This document shows positions 20,226 to 29,595 of a DNA stretch of 64,000 bases, one piece after another. The DNA lies in assembly GCA_963709505.1 (NCBI GenBank), contig CAVPXC010000011.1:62001-126000 (forward strand), in the 5' to 3' direction. Source of the stretch: CAVPXC01 sp963709505 (GTDB lineage: Bacteria > Chloroflexota > Anaerolineae > JAAEKA01). The notes below the pieces were generated by a model. The model was given only the letters and a program-made list of their open reading frames with translations, was not told where the DNA came from and did no database searches. The position numbers were made by a program, and so were the translations under genes. Within the stretch, counting starts at the first letter, position 1. Every line of letters starts with the position of its first letter.

Positions 20226-21353
20226 ATGACACGCAAGATGAATCGAGATGTGCAGCCGAGCTACGTGGACAATTTCGCAAAAATCCGCGTGATCGGCGTG
20301 GGCGGCGGTGGCAGCAACGCCGTCAACCGGATGATCCAGGCCGGCATTCAGGGGGTCGAGTTCATCGTGGTGAACACCGACGCCCAGGCACTATTGGACG
20401 CTCAGGCGCCGCAGCGGATGCGCATCGGCGATAAGTTGACCCGCGGCCTGGGCGCGGGCGGCAACCCTGAGTCCGGCGAGAAGGCCGCGTTGGAATCGGC
20501 CGAAGACCTGACCGCGCTGGTCAACGGCGCGGACATGGTCTTTGTGACCGCAGGTATGGGCGGTGGCACGGGCAGCGGCGCAGCGCCCGTCGTGGCCAAG
20601 CTGGCACGGGAGGCTGGCGCCTTGACAATCGGCGTCGTCACCCGGCCCTTTGCTTTCGAGGGCGCCAAGCGCCGGCGCGTTGCCGACGATGGCCTAAAGC
20701 GCTTCCGCGAGCAAGTAGATACCCTGATCGTGATCCCGAACGATCGCTTGTTGCAGATCGCTGACAAGAAAGTCAGCATCGTCGACGCGTTCACCTTGGC
20801 CGACGACGTCCTGCGCCAGGGCATCCAGGGCATCAGCGAGCTGATCACCATCCCTGGCCTGATCAACCTGGACTTCGCCGACGTGCGAGCAGTCATGGAG
20901 AACGGCGGCTCGGCCCTCATGGCCATCGGCAAGGGCAGCGGCGACGATCGCGCCAAGACGGCTGCCGAGCAGGCGATTGCCAGCAAGCTGCTGGACGTGA
21001 GCATCGATGGAGCTCAGAGCATCCTGTTCAACGTCACCGGCGGCATGGATATGACCCTGCACGAGGTGAACGAGGCCGCCGAGATCATCCGAGCGACCGC
21101 GCATCCGGAGAGCAACATCATCTTCGGAGCGGTGCTCGATCCTACGATGGACGGCGAGATCCGCGTGACCGTGATCGCCACCGGCTTCGAGATCGCTGCG
21201 GAAGCGCGCAAGCCGGTTAGCACGGGCGTCCGCCCGTTCCCGGCGGCGGTCTCCAGCGAGCGAAGCGACAAAACCGTACCCTTCCCGGTGCGCACCTATA
21301 ACCCGGACGACCTGGACATCCCGGCCTTCCTGCGCAAGCGCCAGCAAGCGTAG
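20226..21353 (+). CDS. ftsZ: FtsZ, tubulin-like division GTPase
   Basis: FtsZ assembles the division ring. The 375-residue product begins after a strong AAGGAG. It shows IRVIGVGGGGSNAVNRMIQA, the tubulin signature AGMGGGTGSGAAPVVA, the T7 loop GLINLDFADVRAVM, and the conserved C-terminal peptide (DDLDIPAFLRKR) that binds FtsA and other partners. The linker before it is short. Frame intact and length normal. It is the last gene of the cluster, ending before a strong hairpin. Confidence 0.98.
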   Translation: MTRKMNRDVQPSYVDNFAKIRVIGVGGGGSNAVNRMIQAGIQGVEFIVVNTDAQALLDAQAPQRMRIGDKLTRGLGAGGNPESGEKAALESAEDLTALVNGADMVFVTAGMGGGTGSGAAPVVAKLAREAGALTIGVVTRPFAFEGAKRRRVADDGLKRFREQVDTLIVIPNDRLLQIADKKVSIVDAFTLADDVLRQGIQGISELITIPGLINLDFADVRAVMENGGSALMAIGKGSGDDRAKTAAEQAIASKLLDVSIDGAQSILFNVTGGMDMTLHEVNEAAEIIRATAHPESNIIFGAVLDPTMDGEIRVTVIATGFEIAAEARKPVSTGVRPFPAAVSSERSDKTVPFPVRTYNPDDLDIPAFLRKRQQA

Positions 21354-21397
21354 TTCTGGGTTAGTCGCTCGTCGCTCCGAATTGATGTTCCGGAATG

Positions 21398-21445
21398 CCC
21401 ATACCCGGTCGAGGCAACCTTGACCGGGTATGGGTTGTTGTGTTT
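21398..21445 (+). terminator. Terminator after ftsZ
   Basis: A 13-base-pair perfect stem (CCCATACCCGGTC at 21398-21410 with GACCGGGTATGGG at 21422-21434) is followed by a T-rich tract (TTGTTGTGTTT). It closes the dcw cluster before the nrdR promoter. The remainder of the 21354-21777 interval holds that promoter, NrdR boxes and leader. Confidence 0.75.
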
Positions 21446-21566
21446 GAGCAAACTGAGAACCGCGGACTGGCGGAGGCGCGGACTGGAAGCACCCATAGGT
21501 TTTCATTGGGTCAGCGTATCCAACCTTAAAATTCAGAAGGAGACCACTTTTACACCTAGTTGGCTC

Positions 21567-21595
21567 TTGCCAAACCGTGCGACCTGTGGTACAAT
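21567..21595 (+). promoter_or_regulatory. Promoter of nrdR
   Basis: TTGCCA (21567-21572), a 17-base spacer and TACAAT (21590-21595). The start point is predicted near 21602, ahead of two NrdR-box-like palindromes, leaving a leader of about 175 bases. Confidence 0.7.
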
Positions 21596-21611
21596 TGCCC
21601 CTGCGGTTAAA

Positions 21612-21659
21612 GTACAACATGTAGTGTGTTCTTGTTGTGTCTTCCACTATATGATGTGC
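21612..21659 (+). promoter_or_regulatory. Tandem NrdR boxes
   Basis: Two 16-base sites, 21612-21627 (GTACAACATGTAGTGT) and 21644-21659 (CCACTATATGATGTGC), each match about 12 of 16 positions of the published NrdR box (acaCwAtATaTwGtgt). Their starts are 32 bases apart, about three helical turns, as is typical for paired NrdR boxes. They lie just downstream of the predicted start point, implying autorepression and possibly control of the downstream nrdJ. Confidence 0.6.
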
Positions 21660-21777
21660 TCTTCGAATTGTCTATACTGATCTTCAGATGCGAGACATCC
21701 CCCCTACTCAACTGTGAGGAAGGTTTTCCGGCCGGTCGTTCGATTGCGCGGTATCCCTGCGCCATTTGGAGTTCTGA

Positions 21778-22224
21778 ATGAAGTGCCCTCATTGCAGCGA
21801 CGCGAACTCGCGCGTCATTGATACCCGTGCGACTGGGGATGGCATCCGTCGCCGGCGAGAGTGCGAGAACTGCGGCAAGCGTTTTACGACCTACGAACAC
21901 GTTGCGGCCTCCTTGCTCATTATCAAGAGCGATGGTCGTCGTGAGCCGTTCGACCGCCAGAAGCTCATGCATGGTGTTCTAACCGCCTGCGCCAAGCGTC
22001 CAATCTCCCAGGCCTCGATTGAGGATATGGTAGATACGATCGAAGAAGAGCTAGCTGCAATGGGAAGGGCTGAGGTAAAGAGCACGGTGGTCGGTGGCCT
22101 TGCGCTCGAGCACCTCAAGAAGCTCGATCCAATGGCCTACATTCGTTTTGCCATTGTCTACCTAAACTTGACTGATCTGCATGGGCTGCAGGGCCACATC
22201 AGTCGCATGCTCCAGACGCCCTAA
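21778..22224 (+). CDS. nrdR: NrdR, repressor of ribonucleotide reductase genes
   Basis: NrdR is a nucleotide-sensing repressor of nrd operons. The 148-residue product has the N-terminal zinc ribbon (MKCPHCSDANSRVIDTR, then RRRRECENCGKRFTTYE) with all four cysteines, followed by the ATP-cone domain (VIKSDGRREPFDRQKL-like, VVGGLALEHLKKLDPMAYIR). Length and start are standard. Its stop overlaps by one base the ATG of the next gene, so it is translationally coupled to a STAS/HATPase gene rather than directly to nrdJ. Confidence 0.97.
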   Translation: MKCPHCSDANSRVIDTRATGDGIRRRRECENCGKRFTTYEHVAASLLIIKSDGRREPFDRQKLMHGVLTACAKRPISQASIEDMVDTIEEELAAMGRAEVKSTVVGGLALEHLKKLDPMAYIRFAIVYLNLTDLHGLQGHISRMLQTP

Positions 22225-23087
22225 TGACGGCGGCCATGCGCCTGGTCCTGGCGGCAGGTGAAAGTCTAAACGTCGTGGCATGCGACCGCTTGATCGCTCG
22301 CCTGGCTGAAGATCGCGCATCTAACGCGAGTGAAGTTATCATCGACCTGCAGGCGGCTAGCTATGTCGATCCCTACGGCGCCGCGTGTTTGAGCTTGATT
22401 GCCCGTCAGGTCGTGGCTCGAGGCCAGCAGCTCACCTGTATCCTGCCTGCTCAGCCGCCAGCCCAACGCTCTGCGGTGCAGACAGGCCTGATACGGGCGT
22501 TGCGTCCTTTGGCCGAACTGCGCAACATGCCGGCCAACTCTCTCACGCATGCCAGAAGCAGCTCGTTGCCGCTAAGTCCAATTCGTTCCCGCGCGGACGT
22601 TCAGGGTGTGTTGTCATTTCTGGTGAGTCTGGCGCAGAGCCGGCTCGGATTTGACGCCGGCGATGTGTTGGATGCCACCAAGGTCGTGTCGGAGCTGAGC
22701 TATAACGTGATTGACCACAGCGGCACGGAAGGTGTGGTCGTGGCTCAGCTAGGACAGGATCGACATGGGATGCGTTTTGTCGCATTGGCCGTGGCCGATG
22801 GTGGCATCGGCATCCGCGCCAGCCTGGTTAAGCGCTACCCTGAGGCGGCGATCTGGCGTCATGGCGAGGCCATCGAGCGAGCCTTGGGCGGCCTGAGCAG
22901 CCGTCCGTCCGGCGGCGGCGCAGGCCTGCGCAGTGTCGACGCCGTGGTGCGGCGCTACACCGGGCGCCTGGCCATCCGCTCAGGCGATGATCGGTTGTAT
23001 GTCAGCGCAGATCAGCAACCGCGCACTTTGCCAGGTGCGTTCTTTCCTGGCACACAGGTTGGAATCAGCTTCAGTCAAAGAGGCTAG
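22224..23087 (+). CDS. STAS-like plus HATPase regulatory protein
   Basis: The 287-residue product has two parts. Residues about 1-95 look like a STAS/anti-sigma-antagonist fold (LRLVLAAGESLNVV, SEVIIDLQAASYVDPYGAAC). Residues about 120-285 look like a GHKL-type ATPase/anti-sigma domain: VVSELSYNVIDHSGTEGVVV resembles the N box (ExxxNxxDH), and VADGGIGIRASL resembles the G1 box (DxGxG). This is a partner-switch kinase/antagonist arrangement in one chain. It starts on the last base of nrdR and is followed at once by a second STAS-like gene. Its target is not evident; control of nrd expression or stress response is inference. Confidence 0.65.
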   Translation: MTAAMRLVLAAGESLNVVACDRLIARLAEDRASNASEVIIDLQAASYVDPYGAACLSLIARQVVARGQQLTCILPAQPPAQRSAVQTGLIRALRPLAELRNMPANSLTHARSSSLPLSPIRSRADVQGVLSFLVSLAQSRLGFDAGDVLDATKVVSELSYNVIDHSGTEGVVVAQLGQDRHGMRFVALAVADGGIGIRASLVKRYPEAAIWRHGEAIERALGGLSSRPSGGGAGLRSVDAVVRRYTGRLAIRSGDDRLYVSADQQPRTLPGAFFPGTQVGISFSQRG

Positions 23088-23633
23088 GTGGAGAGTGATG
23101 CCTTGCACGAGGAAGCCATAGCGCTATCCGGCCCGATACTCGGTGGTCGAGACAGCCAAACGAAGGACACGTTGCTTGCCCGCTTCAAAGCCCTGCCGGC
23201 CAACAGCCTCTTGGTGTTGGACTTCGGCCAGGTGCAGTTCATGGACTACTCCTGGGCCGACGAGGTCGTCGCCAACTTGCTGAAGGCCTCGCGGCGAGCC
23301 AAGACCCCACGTTTTGTCGTCGTTCGCAAGCCCAACCAAAGCGTCAGCGAAAGCATCGCCGCGGCGGTGTCGTTGCATGGGCTAACGTGTGTCCAGGTAG
23401 ACGCCGGCGGCCAGGCCACGGTGTTGGGTAGCCTGAGCCCGGCGTTGTTGCAGACCTACAACCTGGCGGTGGCTCGGAGGCAGATCAGCGCTCAAGACCT
23501 GCCGGACACCCTCTCGCCGAGCACCAAGAGCAATCGGTTGAAAGAACTGGAGCGCCGTGGCCTGCTTTACCGGGTAGGCGAGGAAGTCATCGACGGCGGT
23601 GGGCGGCGGTTCATTTACGAACCGGTACGGTAG
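23088..23633 (+). CDS. STAS-like (DUF4325-type) protein with C-terminal winged-helix part
   Basis: It begins with GTG one base after the preceding stop, with GAGG in the upstream coding end. Residues about 20-110 form a STAS-like segment (NSLLVLDFGQVQFMDYSWAD EVVANLL, shown in two parts). Residues 130-181 resemble a winged-helix reader (STKSNRLKELERRGLLYRVG). The pairing of a HATPase gene with a STAS-like protein is a known partner-switch layout; here it is sandwiched between nrdR and nrdJ. About 137 bases separate it from nrdJ, with a run of eight T at 23643-23650. Confidence 0.6.
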   Translation: MESDALHEEAIALSGPILGGRDSQTKDTLLARFKALPANSLLVLDFGQVQFMDYSWADEVVANLLKASRRAKTPRFVVVRKPNQSVSESIAAAVSLHGLTCVQVDAGGQATVLGSLSPALLQTYNLAVARRQISAQDLPDTLSPSTKSNRLKELERRGLLYRVGEEVIDGGGRRFIYEPVR

Positions 23634-23770
23634 GCGGGTCTCTTTTTTTTCCTTATCGGTTTCACATAACTTAGTGAATACGAAGTATCGATTCTTGGAG
23701 TCTGGCGGTTCTGGCTCGTGGCCAGATCTGTTTCGACGAGTTTGATCGATTTATCTCAGGTGGAGGAGCG

Positions 23771-26700
23771 ATGATGAAAGCAGTGTCAGCCCTAAACGAA
23801 ATCGAACGTGTGGCGGCCCCACCCGCTAGCAAACTAGAAACGCCCACTCAGATCAGCGAGAATGGTCTGGAAGTATTGCGCCGGCGCTACCTGCGCAAAG
23901 GCCCGGACGGTAAGCCCATGGAGACCGTGCCGGAGATGTTCTGGCGCGTGGCGAGCAACGTCGCCTTGCCGGAACGGGCCCATGAGGGTGAGGAGGCGTA
24001 TCAGGCTGCGGCAGAGGAATTCTACGATCTGCTGACCACCCTGCGCTTTTTCCCTAACTCGCCAACATTTACCGGTGCCGGGACGCCACTTGGTCAGCTT
24101 GCTGCTTGCCAACCCTACCACGCACGGGTGGTCACGGAACGCGGCTTGATCCCTATTGGCGAGCTGGTCGAAGCGCAGTCGCGTGAGAATGTGGTCGCTT
24201 TCGGCCCGCCCGAGAGTGACGAGCCAGTTTCTGCCTATCTCGTTGCTGCCGCTCATCGTGGGCCGCTCGAATTTGGACGCATCCGGGCGGCAGTTCACAA
24301 TGGCGTCAAACCGGTGCTACGGCTTACGGTGTTTGGCGGATTGCACCTCGATGTAACCCCCGATCATATGGTTTGGGCTTCACCCCCCGCCAAGCATGGA
24401 CGCTTTGCATGGCATCAGGCCGGAGAGGTTGGGGAGGGATGGCTTTTGATGGTCGATACCCGCCCCAAGCCTTTCTCGACCGAGAACGTAGAAGGGTTCG
24501 ACGAAGCTATGGCTGCCGTGGTAGCTTGGCTCCAGGCCGATGGCTATGTCGGTCAGCCTCGAACCGCTACCAGCCCTATCATCGAATTCGAAACGATCAA
24601 CGACGACGAGTACGAATGGATTCAGAATCAGATCAGCCGTTCCCCTCTGGCTGAGGTCCATCAGCACGTTCGGGAACACGTCGTGCAGGATGAGACGCTG
24701 CAATACCGGCGAATTCGCATCTACGGACAGGCACCGTATAACCTCCTGGGCGCCTATTGCCTCACGCAGCGCAAAGACAGCGCCCGGGTTCCCGAGCAGG
24801 TGTATCGTTCGCCATCGCCGGTGGTCGCAAATTATCTGCGGGCGTTGTTCCAGTGTGATGGAACTGTTGAACGCGGCGGTTTCATCAGCCTGGCTTCGGT
24901 GTCGCAGCCGCTTTTGGAAGGCGTTCAGCAGCTTCTTCTCCAGTTTGGCATCTGTTCCCGGATCAATGGCTACATGCGACGCCGTGGAGGACGACTGCCG
25001 AGTTACAAGCTCCACATCGGCCTCTATTCCAGCCGAGTAACCTTCGAGGAGCAGATTGGCTTCATCTCGCGTGAGAAGCGCGAGAAGCTTGCGGCGTTAA
25101 ACCGACGCGGCGGCAAGCAGCAGAGTCCCCTGCGCGCTGTCGAGGTGGACCGCGTCGTATCGCTGGGTGAGATGCCGGTTTATGACATCCAGACCACCTC
25201 GAGCACTTATCTGTCGGCTCATATTGCCGTGCATAATTGCTTCGTACTCGCCATTGACGACGACATGGGCAAGGATTCGTCCGAGGGCATCTTCAACACC
25301 CTGCGAAACGCCGCGCTGATCCAGCAGACGGGCGGCGGCAACGGCTTCAGCTTCAGCCGCCTACGGCCCAGGGGTGGCTCGGTCAACAGCAGCGCGGGCG
25401 TCGCCAGCGGTCCTGTCGGGTTCTTGAAGGTCTACGACGCCGCGTTTGGCGAGATTGCCCAAGGTGGCTGCCTGACGCCCGATTCTCTCGTGTTCACAAG
25501 CAACGGCTTGCTGCGCCTGGACGAGTTGGTTGACCAGGCGCGCAGCGGTTGGCAAGAACACAGCCTCAGCGTGCCGACCGACGACGGCGATCGCCCGTCG
25601 CCGCGCGGCTACAACAACGGCGTAGAGCCGGTCATGTCCGTACACACACGTGAGGGCCTGAGCCTGACGGGGACGCTGAACCACAAGGTCAAGGTCATGA
25701 CCGACCAAGGCCCGGCTTGGCGTCGATTGGATGAGCTGAAGACCGGCGATGCAATCCTTGTGATGCTCGGTCAGCACCAGGGCCGGCTGCGCGCTTTGCG
25801 TCACCCCAGCAAGACGCACGGCAATCAGGCGGAAATCGGTCTGCCGTCGATTTTGGATGAGACGCTGGCCTTTTTGCTGGGCTATCTCGCAGGGGATGGC
25901 TTTGTGGCTGCCGATCCGCAGGATCATCGCATTGGTTTCAGCGTCGCCCATGACAATTATTTACTGGATGAGCTACCGTCCCTATTGCAGCAGGTCTTTC
26001 CTGGCTGCAAAGTCCACCGGCAACAGAAAGTGGACGATGCCTCGGTGACGTATGTCGTCGACAGCGCGATTCTCAAGCAGTTCATGATCGACAACGGTTT
26101 TGCCAAGCCCAAAAGCCACGAAGTGACCGTGCCGAGGCTGGTGCGGCAGAGCCCGGCCAATGTAGCCGGCGCGTACTTACGCGGTCTATTCGAGGCCGAT
26201 GGTGGATTGTCGCATGGCTATCCGCAGCTCAACACGACATCTCAGCGGCTCGTCCAGGAGGTTGCAACGCTGCTCATTGGCCTGGGCTGCCCAGTGACCG
26301 TTCGAAGTGCGGACTATTCAGGCCGTTTGGGCAAGAGGCCGCAGTGGATCGTGCGGATTACCTCGCACGTTGGCTTGGAGGCCTGGCGCCAGCGTGTCGG
26401 GTGCGACCAGCGAAGCCGCTTCGTGACGTGCCACACCTTCCGGCCCGATACCGAACGCGAGTTTAGCTATGCTTTACCTGCTCCAGAGTATTGGCTGCAG
26501 CCGGTGCTCGACGACATTACCTTGCCTCAGATCGACCGGCGAAGTCGCGGACAGGGCGTCAACTTGCGCGCAACGGATCCGCAGCTGCGTAAGAAGTTAT
26601 TGCGCTATTTGCGCGGTGATCGTCAGCTTACGATGAGTGCTTATCGCGAGTTCAGCGCCGAATATCCGGAATTTGCGCAGCACGCCCGGCCCGTTGCGAA

Positions 26701-29303
26701 TCTGTGGTTTGTGCATGTAGCCGAGACTCACCCGGCCGGCGAGCAGTTGACGCTGGATCTCGAGGTCGACGGCAACCATACTTATCTTGCCAACGGCTTG
26801 GTGACGCACAACACGCGTCGAGGCGCCAACATGGGCGTTCTGCGTGTGGACCATCCCGACATCGAAGAGTTCATCGCTTGCAAGGCCAAGGAAGGGCAGA
26901 TCGCCAATTTCAACATCTCCGTAGGCGTGACCGACGCGTTCATGGAGGCGGTCAGGGCCGACACCGAGTACGATCTGATCAATCCCCACACCAAGAAGGT
27001 GACGCGCTCTGTGCGTGCTCGCGACATCTTCGACAAGATCAGCCACTACGCCCATCGCAACGGTGAGCCGGGCGTGCTGTTCCTGGACGCGGCAAACCGA
27101 TCCAACCCGGTACCGCATCTATACGAGTTGGAAGCTACCAATCCATGCACCACGGGCGACACGCCCGTGGCAACCCCCGGTGGCTGGCGTCGCGCCGACG
27201 AAATCAAGGTCGGCGACGAAATCCATACAGTCGCAGGAGTAGGCAGGGTGGATCGAGTTGAGATCAATCACAACGTACTCGTCTATCGCGTCACCTTCGC
27301 AGATGGTGGCAGCATTCGAGCGACTGCTTCACACCAGTTCCATACACTGGATCGGAAGACAGGCCAATTCTCACCCAAGCGACTAGATCAGCTGACGATT
27401 GGCAGTGAGGTTCGAGTTGTTCGTCCCATGCCGCTGCAAGTGACTGCTGGTGTGTTGGCGATGGCGGGTGACGGATCAACCGTGGAGAAGCAGCCTGCCA
27501 TTCTGAAGCAAGGCTCTGGAGCAGTTGGCATCATCTCCATCACGCCGGATTTGGTGGAAACCGTCTATGACTTGTTTGAGCCAACGACAGATACGTGGAT
27601 CACGGCCGGTTATGTCTCACGCGGCTGCGGTGAGCAGTTCCTCGGCCCATACGAAAACTGCTGCCTCGGCTCGATCAACCTGGCGCAGCACGTCACCGAC
27701 GACGGCAAAATCGATTGGGCCAAGCTTGAAAAGACGGTGGTCGAGTTCGACCCGCTTCCTGGACGACGTCGTCAGCGCCAACAAATACGTGCCGGCCGTG
27801 CCGCAGCTGCAGGAAGCGGCGCACCGCGTGCGGCGCATCGGCTTGGGCATCATGGGCTTGGCTGATGTGATGTATCGCGTTGGTGTGCGCTACGGCGACC
27901 AGGAGTTGCTTGACCTGGCGGGGCAGGTGATGGAGTTTGTGCGCTATCACTGCATGCGCACGTCGATCGACCTGGCCCGCGAGCGTGGCCCGTTCCTGGC
28001 GATCGAGGGCTCGATCTACGATCCGAACAACCTGAAGTGGCAGCCGCCTGCTCCCCTGCAGCCCTATACCCACGAATTCGGCCGGCCGGCGGTGGATTGG
28101 GATGCCATCGTCGAGGGAATCAAGGCACATGGCATCCGTAACGGCGCTCAAAGTACAGTTGCGCCAACCGGAACGATTGGTACTGTGACGGGCTGTGAAG
28201 GCTACGGCTGCGAGCCGGTCTTCGCCCTGGCCTACACCCGCTACGTCAAGGAAGCCGGCGGCGACGTGACGCTGACTTACGTCAGCCCGCTGTTCATCGA
28301 GGCCCTGGACCGAGCCGGTATCACCGGTGAGAGCCGCAAGCGCATCGTCGACCAGATCGTGCTTTCAGGCACCTGTCAGGGCGTTGACGATCTGCCGCAG
28401 GAACTCCAGCATACGTTTGTCGTGAGTCAGGACATTACAGCCGAACAACATGTGCTGATGCAGGCGGCGCTGCAATGTTATGTTGATAACAGTATCTCGA
28501 AGACTGTGAATCTTCCGGAGGGGGCCACCCAGGAGGATGTAAAGACGGTCTACCTGTTGGGATGGGAGCTCGGCTGCAAGGGCCTGACCGTCTACGTCAC
28601 CGGCAGCCGGCAGGAAGTGGTGTTGGAGACCAAGGCCACGGCCGATGCGAAGAAGGCCGGGACGATCGTGCAGGTTACCAACGGTCACGCTGGTGTCGAG
28701 GAGACACTGGTCGCAGTGCCGCATCACGTCGATCTCGCGCAGTCCAATGGCACAAACCATCACGCCAGCGACGCGCCTGAGTATCACTCGTATGACATCA
28801 AGCGTCCGCGGCCCAAGCGCCTGCACGGCGCGACCTACCGGCGCCTGACGCCGCTGGGCACGGCCTATGTCACGGTCAACGACACGGAGGAAGGTGAGCC
28901 GTTCGAGGTGTTCATGAACGTCGGCAAAGCCGGCTCGGACGTGGCTGCGGTGAGCGAGGCGCTCGGCCGGCTGATCAGCCTGACCTTGCGCATGCCGAGC
29001 TCGCTGTCGCCGACCGAACGCTTGCAGCAGGTGGTCTACCAGCTCAACGGCATCGGCGGCGGCCGGCACCTGGGCTTCGGTCCGCAACGCGTGCGTAGCC
29101 TGCCCGATGCGATCGCCCAGGTCCTGGCCGAGCATCTGGAGGAAGTTCCAGCACCGGCGCCCCATCTCGAGCCGCCCGCCGAGCAACTCGCCTTACCCAT
29201 TCCCAAGCAGATCGGCGACCTTTGCCCCGACTGCGGCAACAGCACGCTCCTGAACATCGAGGGCTGCCGCAAGTGTCACGTGTGCGGGTATAGTGAGTGC
29301 TAG
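23771..29303 (+). CDS. nrdJ: Adenosylcobalamin-dependent (class II) ribonucleotide reductase with three inteins, frameshifted
   Basis: NrdJ reduces ribonucleotides using a radical from adenosylcobalamin. GGAGGAG precedes the ATG. Extein parts are contiguous with the family: FFPNSPTFTGAGTPLGQLAA, then CFVLAIDDDMGKDS, then TRRGANMGVLRVDHPDI, then EATNP/CGEQFLGPYENCCLG with the active-site cysteine. Later come LGIMGLADVMYR, APTGTIGTVTGCEGYG and a C-terminal cysteine-rich tail (CPDCGNSTLLNIEGCRKCHV). Three inteins (24107-25237, 25469-26812, 27146-27625) each sit in a conserved catalytic motif. Removing them leaves about 858 residues. A +1 change is needed near 27751 (VVEF then TRFLDDVVSANKY). No cobalamin riboswitch was seen upstream. 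Confidence 0.95.
24107..25237 (+). other. Intein 1 of NrdJ (377 residues, with LAGLIDADG endonuclease)
   Basis: Inserted between LGQLAA and CFVLAIDDD. It begins with Cys (CQPYHARVVTERGLIPIGEL, block A), has the block B region LHLDVTPDHMVWA, two LAGLIDADG-type motifs (VVAWLQADGYV and YLRALFQCDGTV), block F (VYDIQTTSSTYLSAHIAV) and ends His-Asn before the +1 Cys. All splicing residues are present, so it should splice. The endonuclease acidic residues are intact, suggesting possible homing activity. Confidence 0.92.
25469..26812 (+). other. Intein 2 of NrdJ (448 residues, with LAGLIDADG endonuclease)
   Basis: Inserted between GEIAQGG and TRRGANMG. It begins CLTPDSLVFTSNGLLRLDEL, has a block B region SLTGTLNHKVKVM, two LAGLIDADG-type motifs (LLGYLAGDGFV and YLRGLFEADGGL), block F (LDLEVDGNHTYLANGLV) and ends Thr-His-Asn before a +1 Thr. 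Splicing residues are complete and the extein closes perfectly to GGTRRGAN. Confidence 0.93.
27146..27625 (+). other. Intein 3 of NrdJ (160-residue mini-intein, atypical C terminus)
   Basis: Inserted between EATNP and the catalytic CGEQ. It begins CTTGDTPVATPGGWRRADEI (block A), has block B (GGSIRATASHQFHTL) and block F (VYDLFEPTTDTWITAGYV), and no endonuclease domain. It ends Ser-Arg-Gly before the +1 Cys, where nearly all inteins have His-Asn. Either it uses another route for C-terminal cleavage, has lost splicing, or the boundary differs. Confidence 0.85.
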
Positions 29304-29310
29304 GGGAAGG

Positions 29311-29350
29311 AGACAGGTAGACAAGGAAACAAGGACAGAGGGACAGAAGC
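29311..29350. repeat. Degenerate octad tract (GACAAGGA-like)
   Basis: Imperfect 8-base words (GACAGGTA, GACAAGGA, AACAAGGA, CAGAGGGA) follow the nrdJ stop. It resembles the other tandem-word loci but is more degenerate and has no clear inverted partner. Confidence 0.45.
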
Positions 29351-29382
29351 AAGGCCCTGCTAGGTAACGGCGGGGCCTTGCT
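29348..29382 (+). terminator. Hairpin after nrdJ
   Basis: AGCAAGGCCC (29348-29357) pairs with GGGCCTTGCT (29373-29382), a 10-base-pair perfect stem. No T run follows, so termination is possible but not proven. Confidence 0.5.
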
Positions 29383-29456
29383 GGGTGTGGGGGCGTTTGA
29401 ACTTGGGAAGGCGCACACCTGGAGGTCGGGAGACCGCCGGAAATTCGTCGGACGAA

Positions 29457-29486
29457 ATTGGACCTTTCTTCGGAAAAAGGTCCAAT
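29457..29486. terminator. Second hairpin after nrdJ with cUUCGg loop
   Basis: ATTGGACCTTT pairs with AAAGGTCCAAT around CTTCGG, the very stable cUUCGg tetraloop context. There is no long T run on the plus strand. It may be a terminator or an mRNA 3'-end stabiliser. Confidence 0.5.
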
Positions 29487-29559
29487 CTGTAGTAGACCCC
29501 GCGGCCTGTCGACCAACTGCGCTGTTTCTGGAACTCCATGAGCGACCAGTACGCTACCT

Positions 29560-29589
29560 TTGGCATTCCCTCGGAATGGATGCTATAAT
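29560..29589 (+). promoter_or_regulatory. Promoter of the DUF218 gene; leaderless layout
   Basis: TTGGCA (29560-29565), an 18-base spacer and TATAAT (29584-29589). The predicted start point is about 29596, which is the GTG start codon itself, so the transcript would be leaderless. Confidence 0.65.
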
Positions 29590-29595
29590 CTGTTG

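Noticed and set aside
23634..23770. Cobalamin riboswitch or NrdR boxes before nrdJ
   Set aside because: No B12-box-like sequence in 137 bases, and the best NrdR-like match reaches only about 10 of 16.
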